Origin: an uncultured Bacilli bacterium
Lineage (GTDB): Bacteria > Bacillota_I > Bacilli_A > RF39 > UBA660
NCBI GenBank assembly: GCA_948750805.1
Contig: CAPZYV010000028.1
Coordinates: forward strand, 1 to 10,345
DNA length: 10,345 nt
Direction of reading: 5' to 3'
Positions within the stretch are counted from its first letter, which is position 1, and each line of letters starts with the position of its first letter. Shown here piece after piece: positions 1-6,430 of the stretch. The translations under genes were made by a program, and so were the position numbers. Below the pieces are notes generated by a model. The model was not told where the DNA came from. It did no database searches and saw only the letters and a program-made list of their open reading frames with translations.

Positions 1-2
1 GT

Positions 3-263
3 ACTTTGAAACTTGCTCGAGCTTTTAAAGAGAGATATCCTAATAAAACTATTTGGTCTTGGACAGGATTTTTAATGGATAGAGATTTAATGGATAAAGA
101 AGTTTTACAGTATATTGATGTTTTAGTTGATGGTCAATTTAAAGATGAACTTAAAAATCCAACACTAAAATGGTGTGGAAGTGAAAATCAAAGAGTAATT
201 GATGTACAAGAATCTTTAAAAAAGGAAAAAATAGTTTTATATCGAGATAAAGTAAGTATTTAA
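3..263 (+). CDS. nrdG: Anaerobic ribonucleoside-triphosphate reductase activating protein, C-terminal part (5' end outside window)
   Basis: This is the C-terminal ~86 residues of NrdG, the radical-SAM activase that installs the glycyl radical on the anaerobic class III ribonucleotide reductase NrdD, allowing dNTP synthesis without oxygen. What is visible is the family's typical C-terminal half: a KTIWSWTGF segment, then the YIDVLVDGQFKDELKN block, then a GSENQRVIDVQESL motif near the end. The CxxxCxxC iron-sulfur motif would lie upstream and is not in the window. A TTG at position 6 could be misread as a start, but the frame is open to the left edge and the family needs about 80 more residues, so this is a truncation by the window. 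nrdD would be expected immediately upstream. A hairpin terminator follows the stop directly. Identification rests on motif recognition from memory and is fairly secure. Confidence 0.85.
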   Translation, partial: TLKLARAFKERYPNKTIWSWTGFLMDRDLMDKEVLQYIDVLVDGQFKDELKNPTLKWCGSENQRVIDVQESLKKEKIVLYRDKVSI

Positions 264-266
264 AAA

Positions 267-317
267 GAACTGTCTAGAAATTAATTATTTAATTTTTTGA
301 CAGTTTCTTTTTTTTAT
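267..317 (+). terminator. Rho-independent terminator after nrdG, likely bidirectional
   Basis: AACTGTC (268-274) pairs with GACAGTT (299-305), with a flanking G-T pair. An inner AAATTAA/TTAATTT arm fills much of the 24-nt loop. On the plus strand a T-rich tail follows (305-320). On the minus strand the hairpin is followed by CTTTTTAAA, so it can also end the minus-strand regulator gene whose stop lies at 325. The two genes converge on this one hairpin. Confidence 0.75.
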
Positions 318-324
318 TTTATAA

Positions 325-777
325 TTACTTTAAATATTTAGGTACATCAGTTTTACCTAAAAGATAGTCAGCGGATATTTGATACTTTTTACAAATAGTA
401 TATAAAAAGGGAGTAGCTATTAAATATCTACCTCGTTCATAATCGGCAATTACAGAATGAGTAGTATTTAAAAACTCTGCTAATTTAACTTGAGTTAATT
501 TATTATCTTTGCGAAATTCTTTTAATCTTTCACCACTAGTTTTTTTATCAATAGAATTTTTGTTAACTTTATATTGTTTTTTGTTTGTAAAGTTAAATAA
601 GTAATCTAATGATATATTAAAATAATTTATTACACTGTTTAAATGTTTCGATGGAATAATAGCATATTCGTTTTCATATTGACTATATAATCCTTTATGG
701 ATGCCAATATATTTGGCAATTTCTTTTTGTTTGGTATTGTTTATTTCCCTTACTTCTTTTAATCTTTCTTTATACAT
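325..777 (-). CDS. Transcriptional regulator with two tandem XRE-family helix-turn-helix domains
   Basis: A 150-residue cytoplasmic protein built from two consecutive Cro/C1-type (HTH_3) domains. Domain 1 spans about residues 4-61 (ERLKEVREINNTKQKEIAKY... to ISLDYLF) and domain 2 about 82-141 (ERLKEFRKDNKLTQVKLAEF... to ISADYLLG). A lysine/asparagine-rich linker of about 20 residues separates them. Both copies keep the family's start (ERLKE.R), the 'T/KQ..IA' recognition-helix lead-in, the Y-E residues after the recognition helix, and the closing 'IS.DYLF/L' helix, so they look like an internal duplication. Domain 2 is closer to the consensus. Start: ATG at 777, preceded by GGTGAT on the minus strand. 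It is transcribed away from the BspA-like gene with 139 bp between the two starts, so it may control that gene, itself, or both. Single-XRE regulators usually dimerise; a tandem protein could place both domains in one chain. The target is inferred, not shown. Confidence 0.85.
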   Translation of the reverse strand: MYKERLKEVREINNTKQKEIAKYIGIHKGLYSQYENEYAIIPSKHLNSVINYFNISLDYLFNFTNKKQYKVNKNSIDKKTSGERLKEFRKDNKLTQVKLAEFLNTTHSVIADYERGRYLIATPFLYTICKKYQISADYLLGKTDVPKYLK

Positions 778-831
778 AAAATCACCATCTTAATTTTCTC
801 ATGTTTCTTATTAATATGATTTTTAGATGTG

Positions 832-845
832 AAATGCCGACATTT
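832..845. promoter_or_regulatory. Short inverted repeat, candidate operator in the divergent intergenic region
   Basis: AAATG (832-836), spacer CCGA, CATTT (841-845) is a perfect 5-bp inverted repeat. It lies directly upstream of the -35 element of the surface-protein promoter and about 60 bp from the start of the divergent XRE gene. Size and place suit a Cro/C1-type operator, but the arms are short and AT-rich, so chance is possible. Confidence 0.3.
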
Positions 846-848
846 TTG

Positions 849-877
849 TGGACTTTTAGTATAAGATAAGATATAAT
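849..877 (+). promoter_or_regulatory. Vegetative-type (sigma-A) promoter for the BspA-like gene
   Basis: A -35 box TGGACT (849-854, 4 of 6 consensus bases) and a perfect -10 box TATAAT (872-877) are separated by 17 bp. The start codon at 917 leaves a leader of about 33 nt with a strong ribosome binding site AGGAAGAGG at 902-910. Confidence 0.65.
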
Positions 878-916
878 TTGAATGTAATAGGGTGTTAAGA
901 TAGGAAGAGGATAAGT

Positions 917-2812
917 ATGAATGGTAAAACTTTAAAGAAAAATAAGAAATTATTAATAGTAATAATTGTAATGGTGTTTATTACCATAGTAAGTATTTCT
1001 TATGCTTTTTTAAGTATAGGTGGAAAACAATCACTTAGTAATACGTTTAAAAGTGGCTGCTTAAATATTACTATTAATAATGAAACAAATGCTATATCAT
1101 TAAATGAAGCTTATCCTATAACTGATGTAGAGGGATTAGAAACTAAAGGATATACCTTTACTATAAATAATACTTGTTCAACTAGTTCTGATTATGTTAT
1201 AAATTTAGAAAATATTAATGAACAAGCAAATACCTTAAGTAGTGATTATTTAAAAGTGGCACTAAATAGTGATAATTTTGATAATATAATAACTAAATTA
1301 AGTAATAATGAATCTACAACACCTGCTTTAAGTGATGCATATGAAGCTTATACTATCTATAAAGGAAGTATTGAAGGAAATACTACTAAAATATTTGAAT
1401 TAAGAGAATGGTTAGATTATGATGCTACTAAAGAACATGCAGCAAATAAAACAATAACTAATAAAATAAATGTTATAGCAGCTTCTAACATTGAAGTAGA
1501 TGAAAAGCCAGTTGTAAAAACGAGTATTACAGATAAAACTCTTACAGGAATAATATCTGGGAGTGCAGGTTCAGCAAAATACTGTATAACAAGTGATAGT
1601 GTATGTACACCAGTTACGGAAACAACTATCGCTAATAATACAACTACAATTGAGCTTAAAGGTTATAAGAAAAAGATAGTGTGTATAGGTCTAGATAATA
1701 GTAGAACTATGTGTAGTGAACCAATAGAAAGAGAGCAGGATTATTTAGCAACTATTAAGGCAGGCTCGGTTACATCTACATCACCATTTCTAGAGGGCAA
1801 TATTAATAGAGAACAAATAAAAAGCATTACAACTCTAGATGATGTAGTAATACCAGAAGGAGCAACAAGCTGGGATGTATCAGAAAAACAAAATGGAAGT
1901 ATAGTAGCTTGGTATGAAGAAGTAGATAACGATGGTTTATATGATGTATATATAGGACAAGAAGAGGGAGTAAAAGCTAATTCGAATTCGGCCTTTCTTT
2001 TCATGAATATGAAAAATGTAACAAGCATGGATTTAAGTAAATTTGATACTTCAGAAGTCATAGATATGCAAAGCATGTTTTATAATGTTTCTATTCTAAC
2101 AAATTTAGATTTAAGTAGTTTTGATACATCAAATGTTACAAACATGTCAGCGATGTTTTGGGGGATGAAAAAACTTTCTGATTTTAATTTAAGTAGTTTT
2201 AGAACGACAAAAGTAAAAAGAATGGACCAAATGTTTAATAATTTAAGTAGCCTTACTAGTTTAGACTTAAGAAATTTTGATACATCAAATGTGACCAATA
2301 TGTCTGGTATGTTTTACATGACTCGTACTTTAACCAATTTGAATTTAAACAGCTTTAATACCTCAAATGTAACCAATATGTCTGGTATGTTTGCAGGCGT
2401 TGGAGCAGCAAATCTAAGTTTAAGAAATTTTGATACATCAAATGTAAAAACTATGGATAGTATGTTTTATTCTACAAAATTAATTGATTTAGATATTAGT
2501 AGCTTTAATACGTCAAATGTAACTAATATGACTAATATGTTTGCTTCATCAAATAAAATTATTAATTTAGATTTAAGTAATTTCGATACTTCAAATGTAA
2601 CATTAATGAATAAAATGTTTGCAGAAACTTTTAGATTAAAAAGTTTAGATTTAAGAAACGCAAATTTTAGTAAAGTAACAGATTATGGAGATATGTTGTA
2701 TTTTATGACTGACTTAACAAGCATAACTGTAAAAGATTCTGATGCTGAAGCATTTATTAATTCAAGGCTTTCTGATGTAGGTAAAACGGCTAATGTTATT
2801 ATAGCAAATTAA
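917..2812 (+). CDS. BspA-like leucine-rich-repeat surface protein with TasA/CalY-like N-terminus
   Basis: A 631-residue exported protein. Residues 1-11 are basic and 12-29 hydrophobic, followed by SYAFLS. That pattern, with the downstream SNTFKSGCLNITINN, resembles the SipW-dependent leader and first strands of TasA/CalY (camelysin) proteins. Residues about 200-275 form a small Cys-containing module (C223, C230, C256, C266). Residues 371-602 carry nine units of 25-26 residues beginning at 371, 397, 423, 449, 475, 500, 525, 551 and 577, with the BspA/DUF285 pattern LDLSSFDTSNVTNMSGMF. Such repeats occur on surface proteins of gut and oral Firmicutes, Bacteroidetes and mycoplasmas, often in adhesion. 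No LPxTG motif, C-terminal membrane anchor or cell-wall-binding repeat is seen, so attachment would be by the uncleaved N-terminal helix or the protein is released. It is divergent from the double-XRE regulator and monocistronic. Function beyond surface location is inference. Confidence 0.8.
   Translation: MNGKTLKKNKKLLIVIIVMVFITIVSISYAFLSIGGKQSLSNTFKSGCLNITINNETNAISLNEAYPITDVEGLETKGYTFTINNTCSTSSDYVINLENINEQANTLSSDYLKVALNSDNFDNIITKLSNNESTTPALSDAYEAYTIYKGSIEGNTTKIFELREWLDYDATKEHAANKTITNKINVIAASNIEVDEKPVVKTSITDKTLTGIISGSAGSAKYCITSDSVCTPVTETTIANNTTTIELKGYKKKIVCIGLDNSRTMCSEPIEREQDYLATIKAGSVTSTSPFLEGNINREQIKSITTLDDVVIPEGATSWDVSEKQNGSIVAWYEEVDNDGLYDVYIGQEEGVKANSNSAFLFMNMKNVTSMDLSKFDTSEVIDMQSMFYNVSILTNLDLSSFDTSNVTNMSAMFWGMKKLSDFNLSSFRTTKVKRMDQMFNNLSSLTSLDLRNFDTSNVTNMSGMFYMTRTLTNLNLNSFNTSNVTNMSGMFAGVGAANLSLRNFDTSNVKTMDSMFYSTKLIDLDISSFNTSNVTNMTNMFASSNKIINLDLSNFDTSNVTLMNKMFAETFRLKSLDLRNANFSKVTDYGDMLYFMTDLTSITVKDSDAEAFINSRLSDVGKTANVIIAN
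2027..2722 (+). repeat. Nine in-frame ~26-codon BspA-type repeats
   Basis: Nine tandem coding units of 75-78 bp, each encoding a variant of LDLSSFDTSNVTNM..MF. The core TTTGATACATCAAATGT recurs almost unchanged in several units (near 2120, 2276 and 2431), while outer units (residues 423-448 and 577-602) are more divergent. The near-identical centre suggests repeat expansion or homogenisation by recombination. Confidence 0.85.
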
Positions 2813-2815
2813 TTT

Positions 2816-2850
2816 AAAAGGCATAATCAGGGTTAATGTCTTTTTTCTTT
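2816..2850 (+). terminator. Rho-independent terminator after the BspA-like gene
   Basis: AAAAGGCAT (2816-2824) pairs with ATGTCTTTT (2836-2844) through nine pairs including one G-T, with an 11-nt loop. A run of T's and a second T tract follow (2841-2850). It begins 3 nt after the stop codon. Confidence 0.75.
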
Positions 2851-2863
2851 GTGTTAAATTTTG

Positions 2864-2892
2864 GTATAACATTTTTAAAATAATTCATAATA
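2864..2892 (+). promoter_or_regulatory. Forespore sigma-G/F-like promoter for spoVAC
   Basis: GTATA (2864-2868) and CATAATA (2886-2892) are 17 bp apart and match the sigma-G type -35 (GHATR) and -10 (CATWHTA) patterns as I recall them. spoVA is sigma-G dependent in Bacillus subtilis. A caveat is that transcription would begin near 2899, inside the ribosome binding site. An overlapping extended -10 (TGGTATAAC, 2862-2870) is the alternative. Confidence 0.5.
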
Positions 2893-2907
2893 AGAGTGGA
2901 GGTTATT

Positions 2908-3345
2908 ATGAATAAAGATGAATATCAAAAGTTAGTAAAAAAATATGAACCTAGAGAAGATAAATTTCACAATACAGTTTATGCCTTTTTAGTTGGTGGA
3001 ACAGTTGGTTTTATTGTTGAAGGAATTATAGTGCTTTTAATGGGGACATTTGATTTATCAAGAATAGATGCTAGTACATGGACTTGTTTAATCGTAATTT
3101 TTAGTGCTAGTTTATTTACAGCATTGGGCTTTTTTGATAATTGGATGACTAAGGCAAAGGCAGGATTATTACTTCCAACAACTGGTTTTGCTCACTCAGT
3201 ATCAAGTAGTGCCCTTGATTATAAAAAGGAAGGACTTGTGACAGGACTTGGTTCAAATTTCTTTAAATTAGCAGGTTCTGTAATTCTTTATGGTATATTA
3301 GGTGCATTTATATTTGTGATTGTGAAGGTGATTATAGGTGGCTAG
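2908..3345 (+). CDS. spoVAC: Stage V sporulation protein AC
   Basis: SpoVAC is a polytopic protein of the spore inner membrane and part of the SpoVA channel that takes up dipicolinic acid (DPA) in sporulation and releases it at germination; in B. subtilis it has been reported to act as a mechanosensitive channel. The protein here is 145 residues, the family's usual size. It has a short basic cytoplasmic N-terminus, hydrophobic segments at about 24-46, 57-75 and 118-141, and the conserved GFFDNW...AKAGLLLPTTGFAHS loop (residues 74-97) followed by the ALDYKKEGLVTGLGSNFFKLAG block. I place the start at ATG 2908, 5 nt after GGAGGT. An in-frame GTG at 2896 overlaps that ribosome binding site and is unlikely. 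The gene overlaps spoVAD by 8 nt, so the two are translationally coupled. It is preceded by a sigma-G-like promoter. Confidence 0.93.
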   Translation: MNKDEYQKLVKKYEPREDKFHNTVYAFLVGGTVGFIVEGIIVLLMGTFDLSRIDASTWTCLIVIFSASLFTALGFFDNWMTKAKAGLLLPTTGFAHSVSSSALDYKKEGLVTGLGSNFFKLAGSVILYGILGAFIFVIVKVIIGG

Positions 3346-4312
3346 TAAAAAATTTAATAATGTATATATTAAAGATAATTTTTCTATAGTAGGTCCTTTA
3401 GAAAAAGATGGGTTACTTAAAAATTATGATTTAGTAATGGATGACTATTATTATGGTGAAAAAACTTTTGAGCAAGCTGAAATAAAAATGCAAAAGGTAG
3501 TTATGGATAATTTACTTGCTCATAATAAATTAACTGATAGTAAAGTTGATGCTTTAATTGGTGGAGATTTGATAAATCAAATTAGTATTTCTAGTTATAA
3601 TGCTAGCAAATATCGTATACCTTATCTCGGAGTATATAGCGCGTGTGCTTCCTATTTAGAAGAATTAATTGTGGCATCTTCTTTAATTAGTGGAAAACTG
3701 GCAAAAAACATTGTTGCTATTACAAGTAGTCATAATTTAAATGCTGAAAGACAATTTCGCTATCCAGTTGAATATGGAGCAGTAAAAAAACATACGACAA
3801 CATTTACATCAACAGCAGCGGTTGCTACGTTACTTACGAGTGATATTACAAATATAAAAATTGAATCAGGTACGATTGGAAAAGTTGTTGATATGGGAGT
3901 TAAAGATGCTAATAATATGGGAGCGGTTATGGCTCCAGCGGCAGCTGATACTTTGGTAACACATTTAAATGAAATGAAACGTAATATTAATTATTATGAT
4001 ATGGTAATAACAGGAGATTTAGGAAGAGTAGGTAAAGAAATATTTACGGAAATGTTAGACAAAGTATATAATGTTAGAATTAAGAAATATATGGATGCTG
4101 GTTGTGAAATATATACTAATATGCAAGAGACATATGCAGGAGCAAGTGGTCCGGTTGCACTTCCTTTAGTATTATTCGAAAAAGTTTTGGCTTGTAAAAA
4201 GTATAAAAAAATATTAGTAATTGCAACAGGTTCACTGCAATCTGTACAACTTGCTAATCAAAAACTTGGTATACCAGGAATTGCACATGCAATTAGTTTG
4301 GAGGTCTTATAA
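3338..4312 (+). CDS. spoVAD: Stage V sporulation protein AD (DPA-binding, thiolase-fold)
   Basis: SpoVAD is the soluble, thiolase-fold partner of the SpoVA channel. It sits on the outer face of the spore inner membrane and binds DPA. The 324-residue product has the family landmarks in order: FNNVYIKDNFSIVGPLEKDG at the start, GGDLINQISISSYNASKYRIPYL.., the YSACASYLEE motif with the Cys (C103) equivalent to the thiolase nucleophile, SSHNLNAERQFRYPVEYG (130-147), and the C-terminal ATGSLQSVQ..GIPGIAHAI. The start is GTG at 3338, supported by AAGGTG 7 nt upstream and an 8-nt overlap with spoVAC. The late loop reads AGASGPVALPLVLF, where I recall a Cys-containing SGCGC-type motif in Bacillus; that difference is from memory and should be aligned. 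The stop overlaps the spoVAE start by one base (TAATG). Confidence 0.95.
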   Translation: MASKKFNNVYIKDNFSIVGPLEKDGLLKNYDLVMDDYYYGEKTFEQAEIKMQKVVMDNLLAHNKLTDSKVDALIGGDLINQISISSYNASKYRIPYLGVYSACASYLEELIVASSLISGKLAKNIVAITSSHNLNAERQFRYPVEYGAVKKHTTTFTSTAAVATLLTSDITNIKIESGTIGKVVDMGVKDANNMGAVMAPAAADTLVTHLNEMKRNINYYDMVITGDLGRVGKEIFTEMLDKVYNVRIKKYMDAGCEIYTNMQETYAGASGPVALPLVLFEKVLACKKYKKILVIATGSLQSVQLANQKLGIPGIAHAISLEVL

Positions 4313-4662
4313 TGACTTTTATTTGGGCATTTATTGTAGCTGGCTTATTTTGTGCAGTGGCACAAATAATTTTAGATAATACAAAACTTACACCAGGTCA
4401 TATTACTGCTATGTTTACAGTATTAGGAGTTATTTTGGGATTCTTTGGAATCTATGATAAATTAATTGAACTCGCAGGTGGAGGAGCTAGTACTATTATT
4501 TCTAACTTTGGATATTTACTTTATACAGGAGCATATGAAGGATATCAAAGCTTAGGATTGTTAGGAATATTTACAGGTATGTTTACAAAAGCAGGAGCTG
4601 CGGTAGTAGGAGCTGTTGTATTTGCAGCTGTATTAGCGTTATTTTTTGAACCAAAGGATTAA
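4312..4662 (+). CDS. spoVAE: Stage V sporulation protein AE (SpoVAEb type)
   Basis: A 116-residue integral membrane protein of the SpoVA DPA channel. It matches the conserved SpoVAEb form: an N-terminal hydrophobic helix (about 3-20), a KLTPGHITAMFTVLGVILG segment (26-44), the short-loop motif YDKLIELAGGGASTIISNFG (48-67) typical of this family, and a last hydrophobic stretch (about 91-112) ending in FEPKD. SpoVAC, AD and AEb are the minimal set kept across most spore formers; spoVAA, AB, AEa and AF of Bacillus are absent here, as in many clostridia. ATG 4312 is preceded by GGAGG (4300-4304) with 7 nt spacing and overlaps the spoVAD stop. Its own stop codon lies inside the operon terminator. 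Confidence 0.93.
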   Translation: MTFIWAFIVAGLFCAVAQIILDNTKLTPGHITAMFTVLGVILGFFGIYDKLIELAGGGASTIISNFGYLLYTGAYEGYQSLGLLGIFTGMFTKAGAAVVGAVVFAAVLALFFEPKD

Positions 4663-4678
4663 AAATCCTTTTTATTTT
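4653..4678 (+). terminator. Terminator of the spoVA operon, overlapping the spoVAE stop codon
   Basis: AAAGGATT (4653-4660), loop AAA, AATCCTTT (4664-4671), a perfect 8-bp stem with a T-rich tail to 4678. The last codons and TAA stop (4660-4662) of spoVAE form the left arm and loop. Confidence 0.85.
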
Positions 4679-4688
4679 GGACTATTTT

Positions 4689-4697
4689 TGTTATAAT
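4689..4697 (+). promoter_or_regulatory. Extended -10 promoter for the 4723-7599 gene block
   Basis: TGTTATAAT (4689-4697) is a perfect TGnTATAAT extended -10. No good -35 is seen 17 bp upstream, which such promoters can do without. It lies just after the spoVA terminator, so the downstream block is probably vegetatively transcribed, independent of sporulation. Confidence 0.6.
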
Positions 4698-4722
4698 ATA
4701 AAAGGAATATGAAGGTGGAAAA

Positions 4723-5673
4723 ATGGCAAAGAAAAAAATTAGAAATATGAAATTAGAACAAAATGAACTACAATCGACAACTATTGGTATTTTTGAAAGT
4801 CGAAAAAAAAGTTCAATTGGGATTGTTTTAATTTTAACAATTTTTGTTTTATTTATTTTCTTCTTGCCAGAAATTTCTGATAAAATAGATGCTTATTTGC
4901 ATCCGACAGTTGTTACGCCAGGTGGGGGTAAAAAACCTGTAAATCCAAATCCAGTACCTAATCCTGGAGTAAATGATGATAAAAATCAGTTATATACATT
5001 TGGTAGTGATTTAAAAATTGAAAAAGAAGATATCATTGTTGATAGTTTTAGTTTAGATAAAGAAAAAGGAATTTTAACTTTTAAAGTTACTAATAATTCT
5101 GAGAAAGTTTTAAAATTTGAAGATTTAAATTATTATGTTGAGCTCTATAATAGTGAACAGACTTTAATGGAAAGAGTTAAAATAACGGGAGATGTTAGTA
5201 TAAATGCTAATTTATCGCAAACTTTAGCTAAAAATATTAAGACTGAGTCAGCTAGTTCTTTGGGTTTAATTGGTTTAATTAAAAAAACAATTAAAGATTA
5301 TAATGATATTAATTTAACAACAAATGAAGATGGAAGTGCCTCTTTAGTTTGTACAGCTAATCATGAGAAAGTAACATATAAATTTTTAAATAACAAGTTA
5401 AGAGAAGTTACGAGTGAAGTCTCATATATGACAACAGATACTGATTATTTAGAAAAGTATGAAGAAAATAAAAACTTATCTAATACTTACAATGGTAAAA
5501 CTGGAGTTACTTCAACTTTATTTGAATTTTCTGAAGGATATAATATTACAACTAATGTTTTTTTAAATGAAGCTAGTAGGCTATATGTATTTAATGCAGA
5601 TTCTTTTAAATTAGATACAGAACCTAAAGTAATTAAATTTGAAATGGAAGCACAGGGATTTAGTTGTAAATAA
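4723..5673 (+). CDS. Membrane-anchored extracytoplasmic protein of unknown function
   Basis: I do not recognise this 316-residue protein with certainty. A basic cytoplasmic tail (1-31) leads into one transmembrane helix (about 32-49, IGIVLILTIFVLFIFFLP), then a Gly/Pro-rich linker (65-83, PGGGKKPVNPNPVPNPG). The outer part has a beta-rich stretch (about 91-170, ILTFKVTNNSEKVLKFEDLN) that resembles FxLYD/DUF-type Ig-like domains of membrane proteins. The C-terminal part (about 205-316, LVCTANHEKVTYKFLNNKLR) is reminiscent of DUF1307/YehR-like lipoprotein domains. Two cysteines, C210 and C315, could form a disulfide. Start: ATG 4723 with AAGGTGG at 4712-4718. It has its own extended -10 promoter and ends 22 bp before scpA with no terminator between, so it heads that operon. 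Topology is well supported; the domain names are weak inference. Confidence 0.7.
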   Translation: MAKKKIRNMKLEQNELQSTTIGIFESRKKSSIGIVLILTIFVLFIFFLPEISDKIDAYLHPTVVTPGGGKKPVNPNPVPNPGVNDDKNQLYTFGSDLKIEKEDIIVDSFSLDKEKGILTFKVTNNSEKVLKFEDLNYYVELYNSEQTLMERVKITGDVSINANLSQTLAKNIKTESASSLGLIGLIKKTIKDYNDINLTTNEDGSASLVCTANHEKVTYKFLNNKLREVTSEVSYMTTDTDYLEKYEENKNLSNTYNGKTGVTSTLFEFSEGYNITTNVFLNEASRLYVFNADSFKLDTEPKVIKFEMEAQGFSCK

Positions 5674-5695
5674 TTTAAATTAAGTGGGTGGTAAT

Positions 5696-6430
5696 ATGGA
5701 ATATAAGTTTTGTATAAATGATTTTGAGGGTCCCTTAGACCTTCTTTTACATCTTGTTAAAACAGCAAAAATGGATATTTATGAAATAGATATAAGAGTA
5801 ATAATTGAAGAGTATTTAACATTTATTGAACTTGAAAAAAATAGAAATATTGATATTGCTAGTTCTTATTTAGTGATGGCCGCAGAGCTTATTCATTTAA
5901 AAAGTAAAATGTTAGTTAATGATGATACTTTGGAAGAAAATAATAATGATGAATTTCATATTGAATCAGAAGAAGATTTAAAAAGAAAAATTTTAGAGTA
6001 TGAAAAATATAAAAAACTAACTGAATCTCTCGAGGAACAAAGACTTAAAAGGAATAATTTTTTTACCAAAAGTCCTTCAAAGTTAGATGAGTTTATAACA
6101 AATAATAATTATAATTTTGGAGATGTATCTCTTGATGATTTAGTAAATGCTTTAAAAAATTTTAAGACAAGAGAAAAATATTTAAAACCACTTAATACGA
6201 AAATTACAAGAAAAGAATATAGTGTAGAAAAAAGAATTAATGATATTAGAAAAATATTGCAAGTAAGAGATAAAGTAGAATTTTTAGATTTATTTGAGGA
6301 GAATAATCATGATTTTTTAATAGTTACATTTTTATCAATTTTAATGATGAGTAAAAATAGTGAAATAAATATAACACAAGAAGATAATTTTAAACCAATA
6401 ATGATAGAAAGGAGAGATAATAATGAATAA
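5696..6430 (+). CDS. scpA: Segregation and condensation protein A (kleisin of SMC complex)
   Basis: ScpA is the kleisin subunit that bridges the two SMC heads and, with ScpB, forms the condensin that compacts and segregates newly replicated origins. The 244-residue product is of usual length. The N-terminal SMC-neck-binding helical domain is clear: the hallmark FEGPLDLLLHLV (10-21), IASSYLVMAAELIHLKSKML (54-73). An acidic, Asn-rich middle binds ScpB. The C-terminal winged helix begins near RKEYSVEKRINDIRKIL (172-188) and continues to FLIVTFLSILMM. I choose ATG 5696, placed 4 nt after GGGTGG; the in-frame GTG at 5684 would lie within this site and add residues MGGN not seen in the family. It is the second gene of the block and overlaps scpB by 8 nt. 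Confidence 0.95.
   Translation: MEYKFCINDFEGPLDLLLHLVKTAKMDIYEIDIRVIIEEYLTFIELEKNRNIDIASSYLVMAAELIHLKSKMLVNDDTLEENNNDEFHIESEEDLKRKILEYEKYKKLTESLEEQRLKRNNFFTKSPSKLDEFITNNNYNFGDVSLDDLVNALKNFKTREKYLKPLNTKITRKEYSVEKRINDIRKILQVRDKVEFLDLFEENNHDFLIVTFLSILMMSKNSEINITQEDNFKPIMIERRDNNE

Noticed and set aside
6..8. TTG as a start for the nrdG fragment
   Set aside because: The frame is open to the left edge and the family needs its N-terminal radical-SAM part, so this is an internal Leu codon.
1741..2076. 111-codon open frame on the minus strand
   Set aside because: It lies wholly inside the BspA-like gene and is its antisense shadow; no ribosome binding site and no family features.
2080..2298. 72-codon open frame on the minus strand with repeated KSKLV-like words
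   Set aside because: The repetition is the reverse strand of the BspA repeats, not an independent protein.
2027..2722. Regularly spaced repeats that could suggest a CRISPR array
   Set aside because: The 75-78 bp period is in frame and codes for leucine-rich repeats; there are no unique spacers between identical repeats.
2896..2907. GTG 2896 as the spoVAC start (and likewise GTG 5684 for scpA)
   Set aside because: In both cases the GTG is part of the Shine-Dalgarno sequence of a properly spaced ATG 12 nt downstream.
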